A stretch of 64,000 bases of DNA. It comes from Agapanthus africanus (taxonomy: Eukaryota > Streptophyta > Magnoliopsida > Asparagales > Amaryllidaceae). Shown here one piece after another: positions 43,493 to 56,743 of this stretch (its first letter is position 1; each line of letters opens with the position of its first letter). The notes under the pieces are model-generated. The model had not been told where the DNA came from. It searched no databases and saw only the letters and a list, made by a program, of their open reading frames with translations. The stretch lies in the NCBI GenBank assembly GCA_030015575.1, contig JASDDO010000006.1, positions 207,643,632 to 207,707,631 on the forward strand. Direction: 5' to 3'. The position numbers were made by a program, and so were the translations under genes.

Positions 43493-45599
43493 ATCGACTC
43501 AGATGTTAGGCGGTTTCCTTACCTTCGTTAGCTTGTTAGTTCAGCCGTATAGTTTAGTATAGTTGTTAGACCAGATTAGACTCCTACCTATTTCAAAACT
43601 AACGGATCGTGGGTATTTTAAAAGACAGGTCAAGGGATTCTACGGATATTTCAAAAGGCGTATCTTTTCTTAAAAACACCGTAGCCCTTATTTCCAAAAC
43701 CCCACGATTTGTGTTATTTCAAATGGCACCCTGGTATGACGTGTATATATATATATATATTAAATGCATATTAGTTACCGTTGTGTCTAGTATTTATCTC
43801 CCGCTCATTATTGCTGTTCGCCCCGCATCGAATACTTATATTGCTATTTCATATTGCATTGTTGATATTATGATGTTAGGACACCAGCACCATTACCAAT
43901 GATGCGTATGTACCACATACACTTACTTGCCGGCTCACACACATCTTCATCGGTAATTGCCATGTCACGTACACCTTAGAAAATATTATTGCTTGACTTA
44001 GCTTGTTAGTTAGTAGTTGACATGATATTAGTGTACCTCCCTTATATGCCAGTTTAGACATTGTAGTTATTACTTGTCACTTCATGCATACTGTTACTCA
44101 TTGATATGCCCCATTCATAGATTTTCATGCCTATATTCATGTTTTTACGTGCTATTGATGATTTGGATTCGGATTTCATGAGATTTCTTGGATTTGGAGG
44201 AAAACCGCAAAAACATAATTAAACTTCTTCTCTCTTTTTTAAATAAAAAGTGCGGTTTTCCCATGATGTATGAGTCATCCACCATGAGTTTGCTGATGGA
44301 TTTCGAGACCCGAGTTCGAGGAGTGGAGAACCGTTTCGGGTACATGGTGGACCCGGTGCGGTACCCCGGGGCAAGAGGATCGCAGATGATGGTGTTGAGC
44401 CTGGCAGGGGAGCACTACCGACCGGTGTTTTACCCGACGCGTCGGATATCCGGAGGATACCGTCGTAGTCTTGAGATGGATGGTAGGGGTCGTTCTGGAC
44501 TGACGACGCCCTAGATATTGAGATTGAGATATTGGGATTTCGAGATATTGAGGTACTGAGATTTGATGATACAGGCCAGTCCGGATAGCCGGAGCCTGAG
44601 ATTTTGAGACATTGAGATTTATGTTTTGTGTCGATGCTAGACACTGTTTATGCTGATTTCATTTATGATACCTCTTTTAAAAAGATACAGAAATCTCACT
44701 AAATTATGAAAGCAGTTTTCTTCAGTACATGCATTCCGTTTCATGCATTCATACATCATCCATATGATACATTGCTACCTGAGGCACTGACACGAGCACT
44801 TGGTATTACTGTTGTTTAGAGGTATACCCTAGCCATTGTTATAGGCTACAGATTATATATTTGAGGATATATTATGATCGTATGACCTAGGATTGCGTCA
44901 TACATGCAGTTTCTGCTCGTAGATGTTTTCTATTCACGAGTTGGCAACTCACCCCCGTTGTGCCACAGTTTCTTGCAGGTTTTGCCGTACAGGTTTCATT
45001 ACGGCTTTGCTGGAACTACTTCCTTTTCCGGGTGATTTGCTAGTAGGTGGGTTTACTTGTATCGTACCCATCATTTTACTTTGTATATTATTATTCTGTT
45101 GTATCTAGAAGTTCCATCAACCAAACCTGTATTTATTTCAGAGATAGAGACCAGTGATGTTTATTCTTTCGACCTTAGAGTCGCGCGTTGTATTTATATG
45201 GATTTCTTTCTGTTTTGAGTTTCCTTTTGAGTTTTGATCCTCGCTCTTGGCGTTGTATATTATATTGCATGCGTGGTTGTGACCATCGATTGACGAAGAG
45301 CTAGCTCCCGCTTGGGGATGTCTTTTTATTGATTTCTTATACTATTCATGTTGTATCCCGTTTGGGGGCCAGTATTTACAAAAGAGACTCTGCCGAAATT
45401 TTCAGGAAATATTTGACGTTTTAAAAAAAACGCATAATTCGGCTTAAGCTATTAAAACTACTGCTTTAAGTTGGTTTTTCCTTCACTCTACTGCTTCTTT
45501 GGTTTTGATTTCGGGGTTTTGGCTTACTCCGATTACGTACGCCTCGAGATGTCCGTAATTTAAGTGCCGGTCATGTTCCGTACTTTTCGGGTCGTGACA
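40963..45599 (+). mobile_element. Family L-related solo LTR in the 5' LTR of II-A
   Basis: A single LTR of 4637 bp (TGTAACGTTTTG to GTCGTGACA) has a perfect 5-bp TSD. It belongs to a subfamily different from the LARD but shares blocks with it, such as the ACTCACCCCCGTTGTGCCAC stretch near 44948 and AGCTAGCTCCCGCTTGGGGA near 45299. It is the inverted relative of 48364-52571. It contains TA runs at 42430-42460 and a TA/TG run at 43440-43492. No coding sequence is recognised in it. Confidence 0.92.
43440..43492. repeat. Compound (TA)n(TG)n microsatellite
   Basis: A run of alternating TA passes directly into alternating TG within the solo LTR. Confidence 0.95.
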
Positions 45600-45604
45600 T
45601 GGAA
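45600..45604. other. Target-site duplication TGGAA, right copy
   Basis: It matches 40958-40962. The family II LTR resumes after it. Confidence 0.93.
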
Positions 45605-46175
45605 TTAGTGAAGCAAACACACTAATCTATATGGCTAGTGTAGAAGAGGATGATAAAGTAGGAATTTAGCTCACTTTAGTATTTAATTTCTCACTATTTT
45701 TCTTCTTGATCTCAAAGTCAAGAGAGCTCAAAAGAGATGAGGAAGAAGAAGATGAAGAAAATATCTCAAGTGATGAAAATATCTATATTGGTTCAAATGC
45801 AACCCGGGCGAGTATATCATCCATATACTAACCCATGTAGAGAATTAACCATGGTAAGGGTTAATGCTTATGTCACAAAATATCTTAAGTAGAAACAAAA
45901 GAGTGGACTAAGTCAATGCATATCTTCAAGCTTCTACAAGCTTCTAGCTTTGATTAAATCCACTAATTTGTAATTACTTAATGATAAATGAAACCCTAAC
46001 ATAAACCTGAGCATGGTATGAGTCTCATACATACATGTTGCATGTGTAACCTAACATGTCACAAAAATATATCACATATATAATATTTATGTAACAAAAG
46101 AAAACAATACAATTAACATATATCACATATATGTTAAATGCATCATAAGTGAGAATAATAAATATTTTAGTGAGC

Positions 46176-46212
<37 letters not shown>

Positions 46213-47425
46213 TCATCGAATCAACACTTGATCCGATAACCCGGCTATATCATATATAACTGGCCGATATCACATATCGCGAGAACAGAATACGGTATCA
46301 CATACGTGTATCAATCTCGATTCCGCACATATCACATATGTGCTCCTACTCCGTTTTGCTTGAGCCAAGAAACCCTTTGTGTAGGACTCTAAAGACTCTT
46401 CAATACGCCGGCAGTAGGTGATGATCACATCAAACACCCACAAGATGCAAGCGGTCAGCTAAACGTAACAGCCACCCAGGTATTGAGCGACCAGAAGATC
46501 AACAAGCAAACCTGTACATACTCCTGCGAATCCAATCAGTAACACTAACGTACAGTTCGGTCTCTTCGTCTGATATGTCGCATATCCAGTCTAGGGGTGG
46601 TAAACGTCAGACCCCAATAAACGATAAGTCGTGTCGATGTGAGGCTCATAACGGGTCGAGAAACTACCGATAACACTTACCAGTAGATCTCCATATCATC
46701 CCTGGCCAGGGACTTCCAGTTACAGCCAATCGAACACAGCGCAACATCTACCCCCAATATCGGGAGAGACGAAACCCCTCCTATCGCTCATTGCCTCCAT
46801 GTGATTCGGGACTGTACCTAAAAGACACCATTTTGCACGTTCTCTTGAACGTGGTAAGGTGGAAATCAAAGCACAGTGGGAATCACACAAGACTCTATGA
46901 CGATTTCGGGTCTACAGACTAACCTGTACCAGTGTCACCAGAGAACTGCTATCCGATGATAGGTATAATACCAACAAGGATTTCTCGGCGAGTCCATTCA
47001 GTGTACCCAGTCTCCACTGAGCACCCGTATACCATCTTAGATGTCAAACACCAATGGATGCAGGATCATCCATCGCCCATCATATGGGTCAAGAGGCCTA
47101 TACGCTAATCTACTCTTGAGTATCGACACCCTGTCTCGATACACTCTCGACTAGGAACAGTTATAGGATGTACTTGTGGACTACCCTGGCACCACTAGTA
47201 TGATCTCCATCATAGTCCTAGTATTCAAGTACATATTCTAAGGGCTTTATCAACATGTGAGAGCAAGACAGTAACCCAATACAAGTCAACATGTTAAGAC
47301 AAAGTGCAACCAGATAGCATACTATCATATCGAGCAAGAAAGTCCTCTCTCTATATATCCAAGCATCCACTATAATATACATCATATGTACAACAATGGC
47401 CTCTAGGGCATATACATAACTAACA
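45605..47425 (-). repeat. 5' LTR of element II-A, main part
   Basis: Together with 40618-40962 this makes an LTR of about 2.17 kb. On the minus strand it starts TGTTAGTTATGTATATGCCC. It is homologous to 17461-19009. A TA run lies at 46183-46208. Positions from 47426 belong to older debris. Confidence 0.9.
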
Positions 47426-47753
47426 GTAGCTTGGGTTAGTGTCGCCTCGACATAGATCATCTTCGGCCTCGAAGATTTCATGCAAGCTCATTGCTTTCTT
47501 CTTATGGAGCCATTCTAGAGTCCGCAAGATCACTACTTGGAGTGAAGAGACTACTACATAGAGCTGTTGAAGTGAAGGACTGGTCTACAAAGGTTGTATT
47601 CCTAGTTCACTTAGTTGTAAAGTAGTTTACACTTTGTATTCTCTAAATCTTTAGTTAAGATTCTGGGGTTAGGATTGTTTTATACGGCAAATTTTTGAAA
47701 ATGGCATGGACGATGCCTCCCGAAACCTTGCTGTCATGCCAAGCAATCCTACA
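47426..47753 (+). repeat. Fragment of a family II LTR, plus strand
   Basis: The sequence is the reverse complement of the type seen at 40618-40945. It contains CCTCGACATAGATCATC and ends CCCGAAACCTTGCTGTCATG then CCTACA. Element II-A therefore landed in the LTR of a relative. No second TSD copy could be checked, because the other side is outside the window. Confidence 0.7.
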
Positions 47754-48363
47754 AAAATTGAGTTCCAAGTTGAAGCTCGATCCAAGGAGCAAAGAACCAC
47801 TAGAAGACCGAAGGACTTGACACGAAGGTATAACCCTCTATCCGAGTAGTTAAAGCCTTCATATAGTTTAGTTTAGCTAGTTAAGGTTTAATAAAGATCC
47901 TAAAGTGGATAAAATCTATGTTGCAAAGCCAAACATGATCTTTTGATGTGAGAAAAAATTGTTTTTGATGAATTCCGCATCCCCGCGAACTCGCGGGGTG
48001 TACGACTTAGACTTACAATATTTTGTCTCAAAAGCCCTAGGGAGCACAACTCATATGAGGGTTAGGGCTAGAGGAAGAAGGAGAGGAAACTTGGAGAGGG
48101 AATGAGCTAAAGAAAAATAAGCTAGCTCTTGTGATCATAAGAGAATGGCTAAGTCTTTCCAATAATTCAAGCATGGATTCTTTTAGATGTAAAATAATCA
48201 ACCATGCTTGAATAGTGCAACCAAATGAATAAAATAAAAACCAAGCCATGCTTTCATCCATACCACAAATATCTCCAAATACCACCTCATTAATTCATTT
48301 CTAAAAATGGATAAATCCAATAATGAGGTGTCTCCTTCTAGAAGCGTGTCTTGCGAAATTACA
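47754..48363 (+). other. LTR-like debris of uncertain family
   Basis: It contains an LTR-like end (TTCCGCATCCCCGCGAACTC, a small hairpin CCCCGCGAACTCGCGGGG, then GACTTACA, ending at 48017) that resembles the family I LTR end in layout. From 48018 I see AT-rich sequence without a recognisable gene, up to the TTACA TSD at 48359-48363. Confidence 0.4.
48359..48363. other. Target-site duplication TTACA, left copy
   Basis: TTACA precedes TGTCACGACC and is repeated at 52572-52576. Confidence 0.93.
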
Positions 48364-51300
48364 TGTCACGACCCGAAAGTACGGAACGTGACCGGCACTT
48401 AAATTACGAAACGTCTCGAGGCGTACGTAATCTAAGTAAGCCGAAAACCCAGAAATCCAAACCAAGAAAAGTAGTAGAGTGAAGGAAAAACCAATTTAAA
48501 TCAAGTAGTTTTGCAACCTACGCCGAAATATGCATTTTTAAAATCACAAGTCTTTTCTAAAAATTTCGGCAGAGATTCCTTTGTAAATACTGATCCCAAA
48601 TGGGTATAAAACCTGATAAAGTATATATAATGAATAAAGGCATCCCCAAGCGGGAGCTAGCTCTTCATCAAACGACAGTCACAACCATGCAAGAAATATA
48701 ATATACAACGCCGAAGGGCGAGGATCACAACAGAAAAGGAAACTCAAACAGCACGAAATCCATAGAAATACAACGCGCGACTCTAAGGTCGAAAGAATAA
48801 ACAACTGGTCTCAAGTCTGAAATAAATACATGTCTGGTTGATGGAGCTTAACTAGATACAACTGAAATAAATAATATACAAGGTATAATAGTGGTCACGA
48901 TGCAAGTGAACCCACCTACCAAGCAAATCACCCGAAAAGGAAGCAGTGTGCCAGCAAAGCCGTAATGAAACCTGTACGGCAAAACCTGCAAGAAACTGTG
49001 GCACAACGGGGGTGAGTTGCCAACTCATGAATAGAAAACATCTACGAGTAGAAACCGCATGTATGACGCAATCCTAGGTCATACGATCAATATATATAAT
49101 CCTCAAAATGATAAGTCTGAAGTATAAAAAGGTGGCAAGGGTAAACATCTAACCCAAGTGCAATCCCACGTACTCGTGTCAGTGCCTCAGGTAGCAATAT
49201 ATCATATGAATGAGGTATGAATGCATGAAAACAGAATACATGTAAATGAAGAAACTGCTTTCATAACTTAGGGAGATTTCTGTACATTTAAAACGAGGTA
49301 TCATCAATAAAATCAACATAAACAGTGTCTAGCATCGACACAAAACATAAATCCCAATATCTCAATATCTCAGTGTCTAGGGCGCCGTCAGTCCGGATCG
49401 GCCCCTAACACCAATCACATGACCACGACGGTATCCTCCGGATATCCCACGCGTTAGGTAAAATCACCGGTAGGTAGTGCTCCCCTGCCAGGCTCATCGA
49501 ATACAACTCGAACTTCTTGCCCCGGGGTACCTTACCGGGCCCACCATGTACCCGAGACGGTTCATCCAACTCCTCGAATCGGGTCTCGAAATCCATCAGC
49601 AATCATGAAAACTCATGGTGGAAGACTCATACATCATGGGAAAACCGCACTTTTCATTTAAAAAGAGAGAGAAAGAAGTCTATAAATGTTCTTGCGGTTT
49701 TCCCCCAAATCCAGGAAATCTCAGGAAAATCCGAAATCCAATCATCAATAGCACGTAAACAGTGAATATAGGCATAAAACTCCATAATACGGCATAACAG
49801 TGAATAATAATATGCATGAAGTAGCAAGTAATAACTGCAATGTCTAAACTAGAATATAAGGCAAGTACACTAATATTATGACGAAACTATCAGCTAACAA
49901 GCTATGTCGATGAAATAGTATTGTCTAAAGTGTACGTGACATGGCAATTACCCATGAGGATGTGTGTGAGCCGGCAAGTAAGTGTACGCGGAACATACGC
50001 ATCATCGGTAATGGTGCTGGTGTCCTGACAGCATGATATCAATAATGGTATATGAAATCATAATATAAGTATGCGATGCGGAGCGAATAGCAATAATGTG
50101 CGGGAGCTGAATGATAAACACAATGATAACTAATCTGTATTTAATATAAATATAAGTCATACAATGGTGCCATTTGAAATAACACGAATCGTGGTGTTTT
50201 GCAAATAAGGGCTACAGTGTTTTTAAGAAAAGATACGTCCTTTAAAATATCCGTAGAATCCCTTGGCCTGTCTTTTAAAATACCCACGATTCGTTAGTTT
50301 TGAAATAGGTAGGAATCGAATCTAGTCTAACAACTACACTAACTATAGGGCTGAGCTAACAGGCTAAACGAAAGGTAAGGAAACCGCCTAACATCTGAGT
50401 CGATACATATATAAATAATAGTCGGTGATCCCGCCTCAATAGTATCATATACGATCCAAAATCTACAATATTCCATCCTCAAGTCAAGAGTGCGGATCTA
50501 TCATCAATATAAAACTCGTACGGTACATCCGTCGTACGGCCTCCCAAATCTGGGTACGGGTCAAGGTCACATCTATCACACCATTCATCTGGTATCATCT
50601 TTATCAAAGATCAAGATCTGGGGTACTGACCTATGTCTAGTACAACACTGATACCCTCTATGTATGCATGCATGTGTATGAAACACCACGTCAAAGGACC
50701 CGCTAAAACATCATGTCGTATCTCAAATACGAACCCTGTCACATCACCGATCTCACGGCCTCAACTCATCTCATATCCCAAGTACTATCCTCAAATTCAG
50801 TATATGAACACATAGTCTCATACCCATATGTAAATATACACATCCCCATATATGCACAGGTAAAAGAAAGAATGTATGCAAGTATGTGTGTGCGTATGTG
50901 TGGGTGCAACCACTACTCTAGGGTTTCGCAACTAACACTAAACCAATCCAAGAACACCTAGAATCCATCTTTATCATCAATAAACACAAATCAACATATA
51001 ATATATATATATGCGTGTATACGTATTCGTATACATCACAACGAACTGCGGGGGTGCTATACGCCATCCACCCGACTTCCCCCATAGATATAATCTACTC
51101 ACCTTGCTTCTTGTGTGTCGGTGTCAATGTCGCCTTCATCTTCTTCATCGTATGAAACCCACGTGAAGGTACCTACAAAGATAAAACAATCGCAAAAGCA
51201 CATGAAAATCACATCGGAAAACCAAAATGACACGCTAAGGCATATAGGTTAGAACCTATGTACTACGCTTTCAACACCATCACACAACCCTCGATATCGT

Positions 51301-52571
51301 CGTACAAACGTCAAGTGATCGAGGTAAAATACAAATACGCAAATCCAGAATTCAAAATACGAGAAACAAAACCTCGAATCAAAACAGAAACTATTGTTAA
51401 AGGTCCCAGATTTCACCTTAGGTCAAATCAGTCAATTTTGCATATACCAAGGGTCTATTTTACTGGAGATGGGGCCATGGAAGAAGAACGGACCCAAATG
51501 GGCCAGGTCTGGCCGCAATTTGCGGTCAGAGGGATTAAATCTGTGGCCGGAAATAGGAGTCAGGGGCTGGGGTTTTGGTGGTAGCTTCCTAGGTTCCTGC
51601 ATGTATCCATGTCCTTACAAAATAATTTTCAGAGTCTTGGGATGATAGCAGATTCCATTTAACCTTCACAGAATCACAGTTTTTCCGATATCGGCTTTCT
51701 AAATCCATATTCCGGGTTTCTAGTTTCTGGTTTAGTCCAATGTAACATCACAACAGGGGTTGTAGTCCCGAATTACACCTCAATTCACCTTTGTAATCAA
51801 TTCAAACCCTAAACCCTAACTTGGAATTTCCAAAGTTCACCAAAACCATACATATCGGTTCTAATCTAACATGGATGTAAAGAAATGGGAAAACTAAGCT
51901 AATGGTTCAGAAAATACCTCATTTGGCAACTCAAGAAAATTCTTGAGTTGCCCCAAGTGTCCAAAATGCAAGCTTTCTTCCATGGGGTAGCTAGTGAGCT
52001 TGTGCAACTTTTTTATGAAATGGAGATAGGGTTTTGAGGTGTTTTTAATGGTGTTTTGGGGGTTGTAGTGGAGGAGGAAGAGGGGGGGTCAGCAGCAGCA
52101 ACAACAAGAGAGGGAGGGGAGAGGAAGAAGTGAATGATGAAGAGGGAATGGCCAAGTCAAAGCAACCCTCACCTTTCTCTCTCTTGCCCATCCCTCTTGA
52201 CTTTTCTTTTCTTTTTCTATTCTATTTTCCTTCTCTCCTCAATAGTAAACCCCAACAAATATCCATACACCCCAAATCATGTAGGAAAATGTAACAAGTG
52301 TAAAAAAAAACGCGTGCACAAAACACGCTTAAAATCCGATTAGCGATTTTTAATCGCGATTAGCACAAATTTAGTGTCAAATAAATCATAAACTTCCATA
52401 TTTTGCATGAATATCATAAAGCACCCTCTTTTTAGTAATTTCCATAATTTTCCAAATTTCCCCCCATTTATCGGTATTTAATTATACCGAAATATTAAAA
52501 TATTCATTAAAATTAATATTAAATTATAAAAATTCCCAAAAATAATATTTTTATTTTTATGAAATGTTACA
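48364..52571 (-). mobile_element. Family L-related solo LTR, minus strand
   Basis: A single LTR of 4208 bp (plus strand TGTCACGACC to ATGTTACA) with a perfect TSD. It is closely related to 40963-45599 in the opposite orientation. The TAATCGCGATTA palindrome is at 52351-52362. No coding sequence is recognised in it. Confidence 0.92.
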
Positions 52572-52598
52572 TTACAAGAATGCCCTCACCGTATATAC
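52572..52598. other. TSD TTACA and the resumed debris
   Basis: The right copy of TTACA is followed by 22 bp that continue the sequence left of 48359. Element I-D then starts. TATAC (52594-52598) would be the left TSD of I-D, but its partner is outside the window. Confidence 0.6.
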
Positions 52599-54709
52599 TG
52601 TAAGTGCACGGCGGCGCCCGGCCGTCAATCCGAGGCCAAAATGCGGAAACGATACTTTTACGAAACTTGTAAACCGACACCACCGCGCACTAAAAACCCG
52701 GATCGGGCCATTAACCTACTTCTAGCTAACTAGAGAATGGGTAGAGAGATATACCGAGCGATCCGTGTCCTCCGGTCTTCTCGTCGTCGTCCCGATCTCC
52801 CCGCGGAATTTCTGGTCTTCATCTCCTCGTCGGAAGGCACCACATCGCCGGGTTCTTTTACGGGCTCTTACCTCTGGACCGAGGCAACTCGAGCATGAAG
52901 CTGGCGAGTCGACGTGCCCAAGGGTACTGTAGATGAAGTGTAGAAAGCTATGTCTCATTGGGGTATGAAGTTGCCATGGTTTTGGTGGAGGAATGAGATG
53001 AAAGCATTTTGAGATGAACTTAGGGATTTTTTGCAAGCATGAAGAGAACAAAAATCCCCACACCAATTTGAACAACCCCCTCCATCTTGTGTGGCCGGCC
53101 ATGAATCATAGAGAGGAGAGAATGAGAGAGGGAGTGTATCAAAAATAATGCAAGAGAGATAAAGGGTGATGATGAGAAGAAATGATCACAAACCAAATCC
53201 AACACTCCATCAACCATCATAACTCCAAAAGTCAAGCAATCATGAAGTAAAGAAGTCAAATGATGCAAGAACCATCATGAAGCAACTACTTGCAAATAAC
53301 ACCCTCCACAATGCTAATTTGCACATTTGCAAATAAGCCCTCCTCCACCAATTTTCAGCTAAGGAAAGAAACAAAGGAAAATGGCCGAAACGGAAAGCAA
53401 ACTGGCAACTTCAGAAAAACGATCCCGTAATAAATTACAGGAAAACCCCGCTACTGTATATACATACCCGTATTTGTATATCGACCGAATATAAATGCAA
53501 TAAGACAAAATCTGCACTGTACAATACTAAGATCCGGCTTAAACTAAAGCCCGCTAGTATAATCCGTCCGATCATGATCCGTTTAATACCGCACGTATAT
53601 GATCGAACCCTACCATATCTCCATATGGCCTCTAAAGCGTTTCGCCCGAAACTTGAGAAAACAGTATGTGGGGGACTCTAAAGACTCGTCAACACTTTGG
53701 CTGTGGATTTAACCACTAGCAAGTCAGAAGTATTAACCATACGTAACCTGCTACCAAGTATTGACCAAAAGGTACGTCGATGAGCGAACTCATCCTGACA
53801 CCCTACTGAGCCTGTCAGTGACAATATCCGTACAGTCCGGTCCGTTCGTCTATGAGCATCGCATGGCGGGCCAAGGGGGTTGGTAAAAGTCAGACCCCCA
53901 AAAGCGGTACAAGTCGTGTCGGAGTGTAGCCCAGAACACCTTGAGATACTACTGGAATACCTACCAGTAAATCTTCTGCCTTGGCCAAGGACTTCGTGTA
54001 ATGGCTCTCCTAGACACAGCGCGACCTCACCCCAATACCTGGAGAGACGAACCCCTGCAGATCCGCTCACTGCCTCCATGTGGCTCGGGACTGTACCCAA
54101 CTAAAACCTGTTTGCACGTCTCCTTTGAGCGTGGTGGGGTAGTAATCAAAGTACAGTGGGAACTCACACAAGAAAAATGACGATCTCAGGTCGATGAACT
54201 AACCTGTACACATGTCACCAGGGAACTGCTATCTGACGTCAGGTATAAGACCAACTAGCATGTTCCCGGCGAGTCCTGTCCGGTGTACTCATAACCCAAT
54301 GAGCACCTGTATACATCTTAGGTGAACCAACTGACACCAGTGGCTTGTAAGACCGGCCACCGCCCCTCGTCGGGGTCTCGACAGTATATACTAGTCTACT
54401 CTGGAGTATCGATGCCCTGTCTCGAAACTCCCACGACTAGGGACCTTTTAAGGATTTGCGTATAAACCCCAGCTCCCACGTATATGATCGCCCTCATACT
54501 GCTGACAGTCAAGAAAGAATCCTAGGGGCTCTATCAACGTGCAATAGTGACCTGTAAGGTCACCTAAAACTGTACACGATGATAAAGGTAAAACAGATAG
54601 CATACTATCATCTTGAGTAAGACTTTCCTATCGGCACAGGTCCTCCCTCAATCATTGCAATCACGTGCCTGTGATCCAATAATTGACTCTGAGGGCACTA
54701 TCTCCAACA
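52599..54709 (-). repeat. 3' LTR of family I element I-D
   Basis: This 2111-bp LTR starts TGTTGGAGATAGTGCC on the minus strand and ends GTGCACTTACA. It is flanked by the polypurine tract at 54710-54720. It has the single form of the 76-bp block that is duplicated at 13588 and 16335. Confidence 0.92.
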
Positions 54710-56743
54710 ATCTCCCACTTGCACTCAAGGCTAATTATTGCGATGTCGCATACTCACAGCCCATGTGATACCGAACACCCAACTCCTCTACTAATCAGTC
54801 TCACAAAACCCGTTTGCAAAACTATTGCGTTCGAGGAATAGCCTCAGTGAGTGGATCCGCCTTGATGTTTCTTTCTTTGTCTCTCTTTATCTCAAGTTCG
54901 CGGAGAAAACCATCTCCCGAAATGAGCAATACCTGTCTTAGAATATGTCTGGATATCTGATGGGACCTAGCTCATAAATGAACTCCAAATCCAAACTTCT
55001 TAGACTGTATCGTCAACTGAACTTAATCAGTATCCTGCGTCATGCCTCCCTCAGTATCCCTTTGGACCACCTGTCCAAAATACTGCCCCTCATCAGAAGG
55101 AAAACTATAACTCTAACAACCTCTCTGTCATCCAGGTCACCTTGGAAGCCTGGAATGATAACCGTCTCCTGAATGAGGCTGATGTTATCATATCCTAGAA
55201 CATCCACTTATGTTCTAAAACTGCTTCCGAATGTTTCTCCAGAATTGGATCAATATCAACTTACTGCATCTCGTGCTAAAACAATATCTGGTGTGGTACT
55301 TGACATCTCATGATTGACTCAATTGCCTAAGCAAGTGATCTGCCAATCATGCACATCCTCTCCCCTTTAGTCTGTAAGAAACCTTTAGAGAGGGTGACTC
55401 CATTACCTGCAGGTACACTACCGTGCCAGGAGTCGTCCATTCTAAAACACCTTTAGAATGCTGTCTAAGTACCCTGATTGGGAAACTACCCAAATCTAGA
55501 TCTAAAACCATAGATCCAGTAACCAGAATGTCTTGATATTATATCCAAGTCCCATGTGGAGAAACCACTGTGTGACAACCAAAGTACAACCGATCGTAGT
55601 ATAGGAACATCATTTCCTACTCTATGTATATCTTCCAAATACCAGGACATCACACTCTACTACCTTCTTAACAGATCCATCTCCTATTCTGATGAAGTCA
55701 AACCTATGACTGTCATATCAGAAATAGATGATCTATCTCCGCTACATCTGATTTAGTCTATAAATAAACATAAGCCACTTGTCCACCAATGCTTCCGCTG
55801 CTCCCACTGACTACGACAACCTTCTGGCAGAGTCATATACACGTACACTTCTAAAGCTAGTTTAGAACGACGATATACTCATCCTCCTGCCGGGTCTCGC
55901 AGCCTGGAACAACAACAATGGCAAGTCTGGGTAAACAAGAACCTCCCTGTCACCGTCCTTGAGGCTACCGGAGTACCTCTCGGGTGCCTGAGGTTACCTA
56001 CCGTATCTGCGGAGTGGCCAATGGAATGTCAAACCAAATTGAATCTTTAGGTTCTTATCAAATTTTCAGTAATCGTCTGCGGTTCTGGAATCACTTCCAG
56101 TTCTACCATACTCCCACTACTGTTTTCTGGAAAAATCCATTTTTGTTAAAACTGTGGCGAGTCAAGAACAATATCACTATTGATCTTCCAGATGGTAGAA
56201 AGTCAACCCTCGTCATAGCCTGGGTCAACCCACAAACAACCATTACAGAAACGTGCCTTGAGTTATCCAGAGTCTGGTTTTAAGCATAAGCCGGACAACT
56301 CCCCGTACCTTAACATCGTTAAGATATGAATTGTTCTATATCCAAAACAGAAACAGAGGCACTGATTTAATTGAACTAGATTCAAATCATACAGCTGTCT
56401 CCAGTGCATGTTAACGAAATGCAAGGAGGCCGATCAGCGTTACTCAACTTAGGAATGCGTCCAGATATGAGTAACCTGAAAGAGAAGCAAGTTCTCTTAA
56501 TCATTACTATCAACTGAATACCATACACAAGTATCTACATCTTCGATCACCCTGAAGAATCCCGATACTTGCAATACCTGGTTCTCTACTTTAATCTTAT
56601 ACTTATAACTTCTCAAAACTCAGACCTTGTGTTTCCACGAAACACATGTCTAAGAACTAGAGAAGTCACAAGTAAACAGAATATAGTGCGAGGACCAACC
56701 CCTCTGTCCTAATGGACACCGGACAACATACAATACTCGGTAT
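54710..56743 (-). pseudogene. Decayed pol of family I element I-D
   Basis: It starts with the polypurine tract and then the RNase H tail with the family-wide extra base (ATACCTGTCTTAG at about 54930 on the plus strand). A reverse transcriptase relic (about 55800-55870, where TATATGACTCTGCCAGAAGG on the minus strand corresponds to MTHPEG) and the integrase linker near 56080-56110 follow. No frame of useful length survives. It is cut at 56743 by insertion of II-B and does not resume in the window. Confidence 0.75.

Noticed and set aside
44188-44644. Frames of 108 and 141 codons on opposite strands
   Set aside because: They lie inside a solo LTR, and the inverted relative at 49405-49765 keeps only fragments of them. 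No domain is seen.
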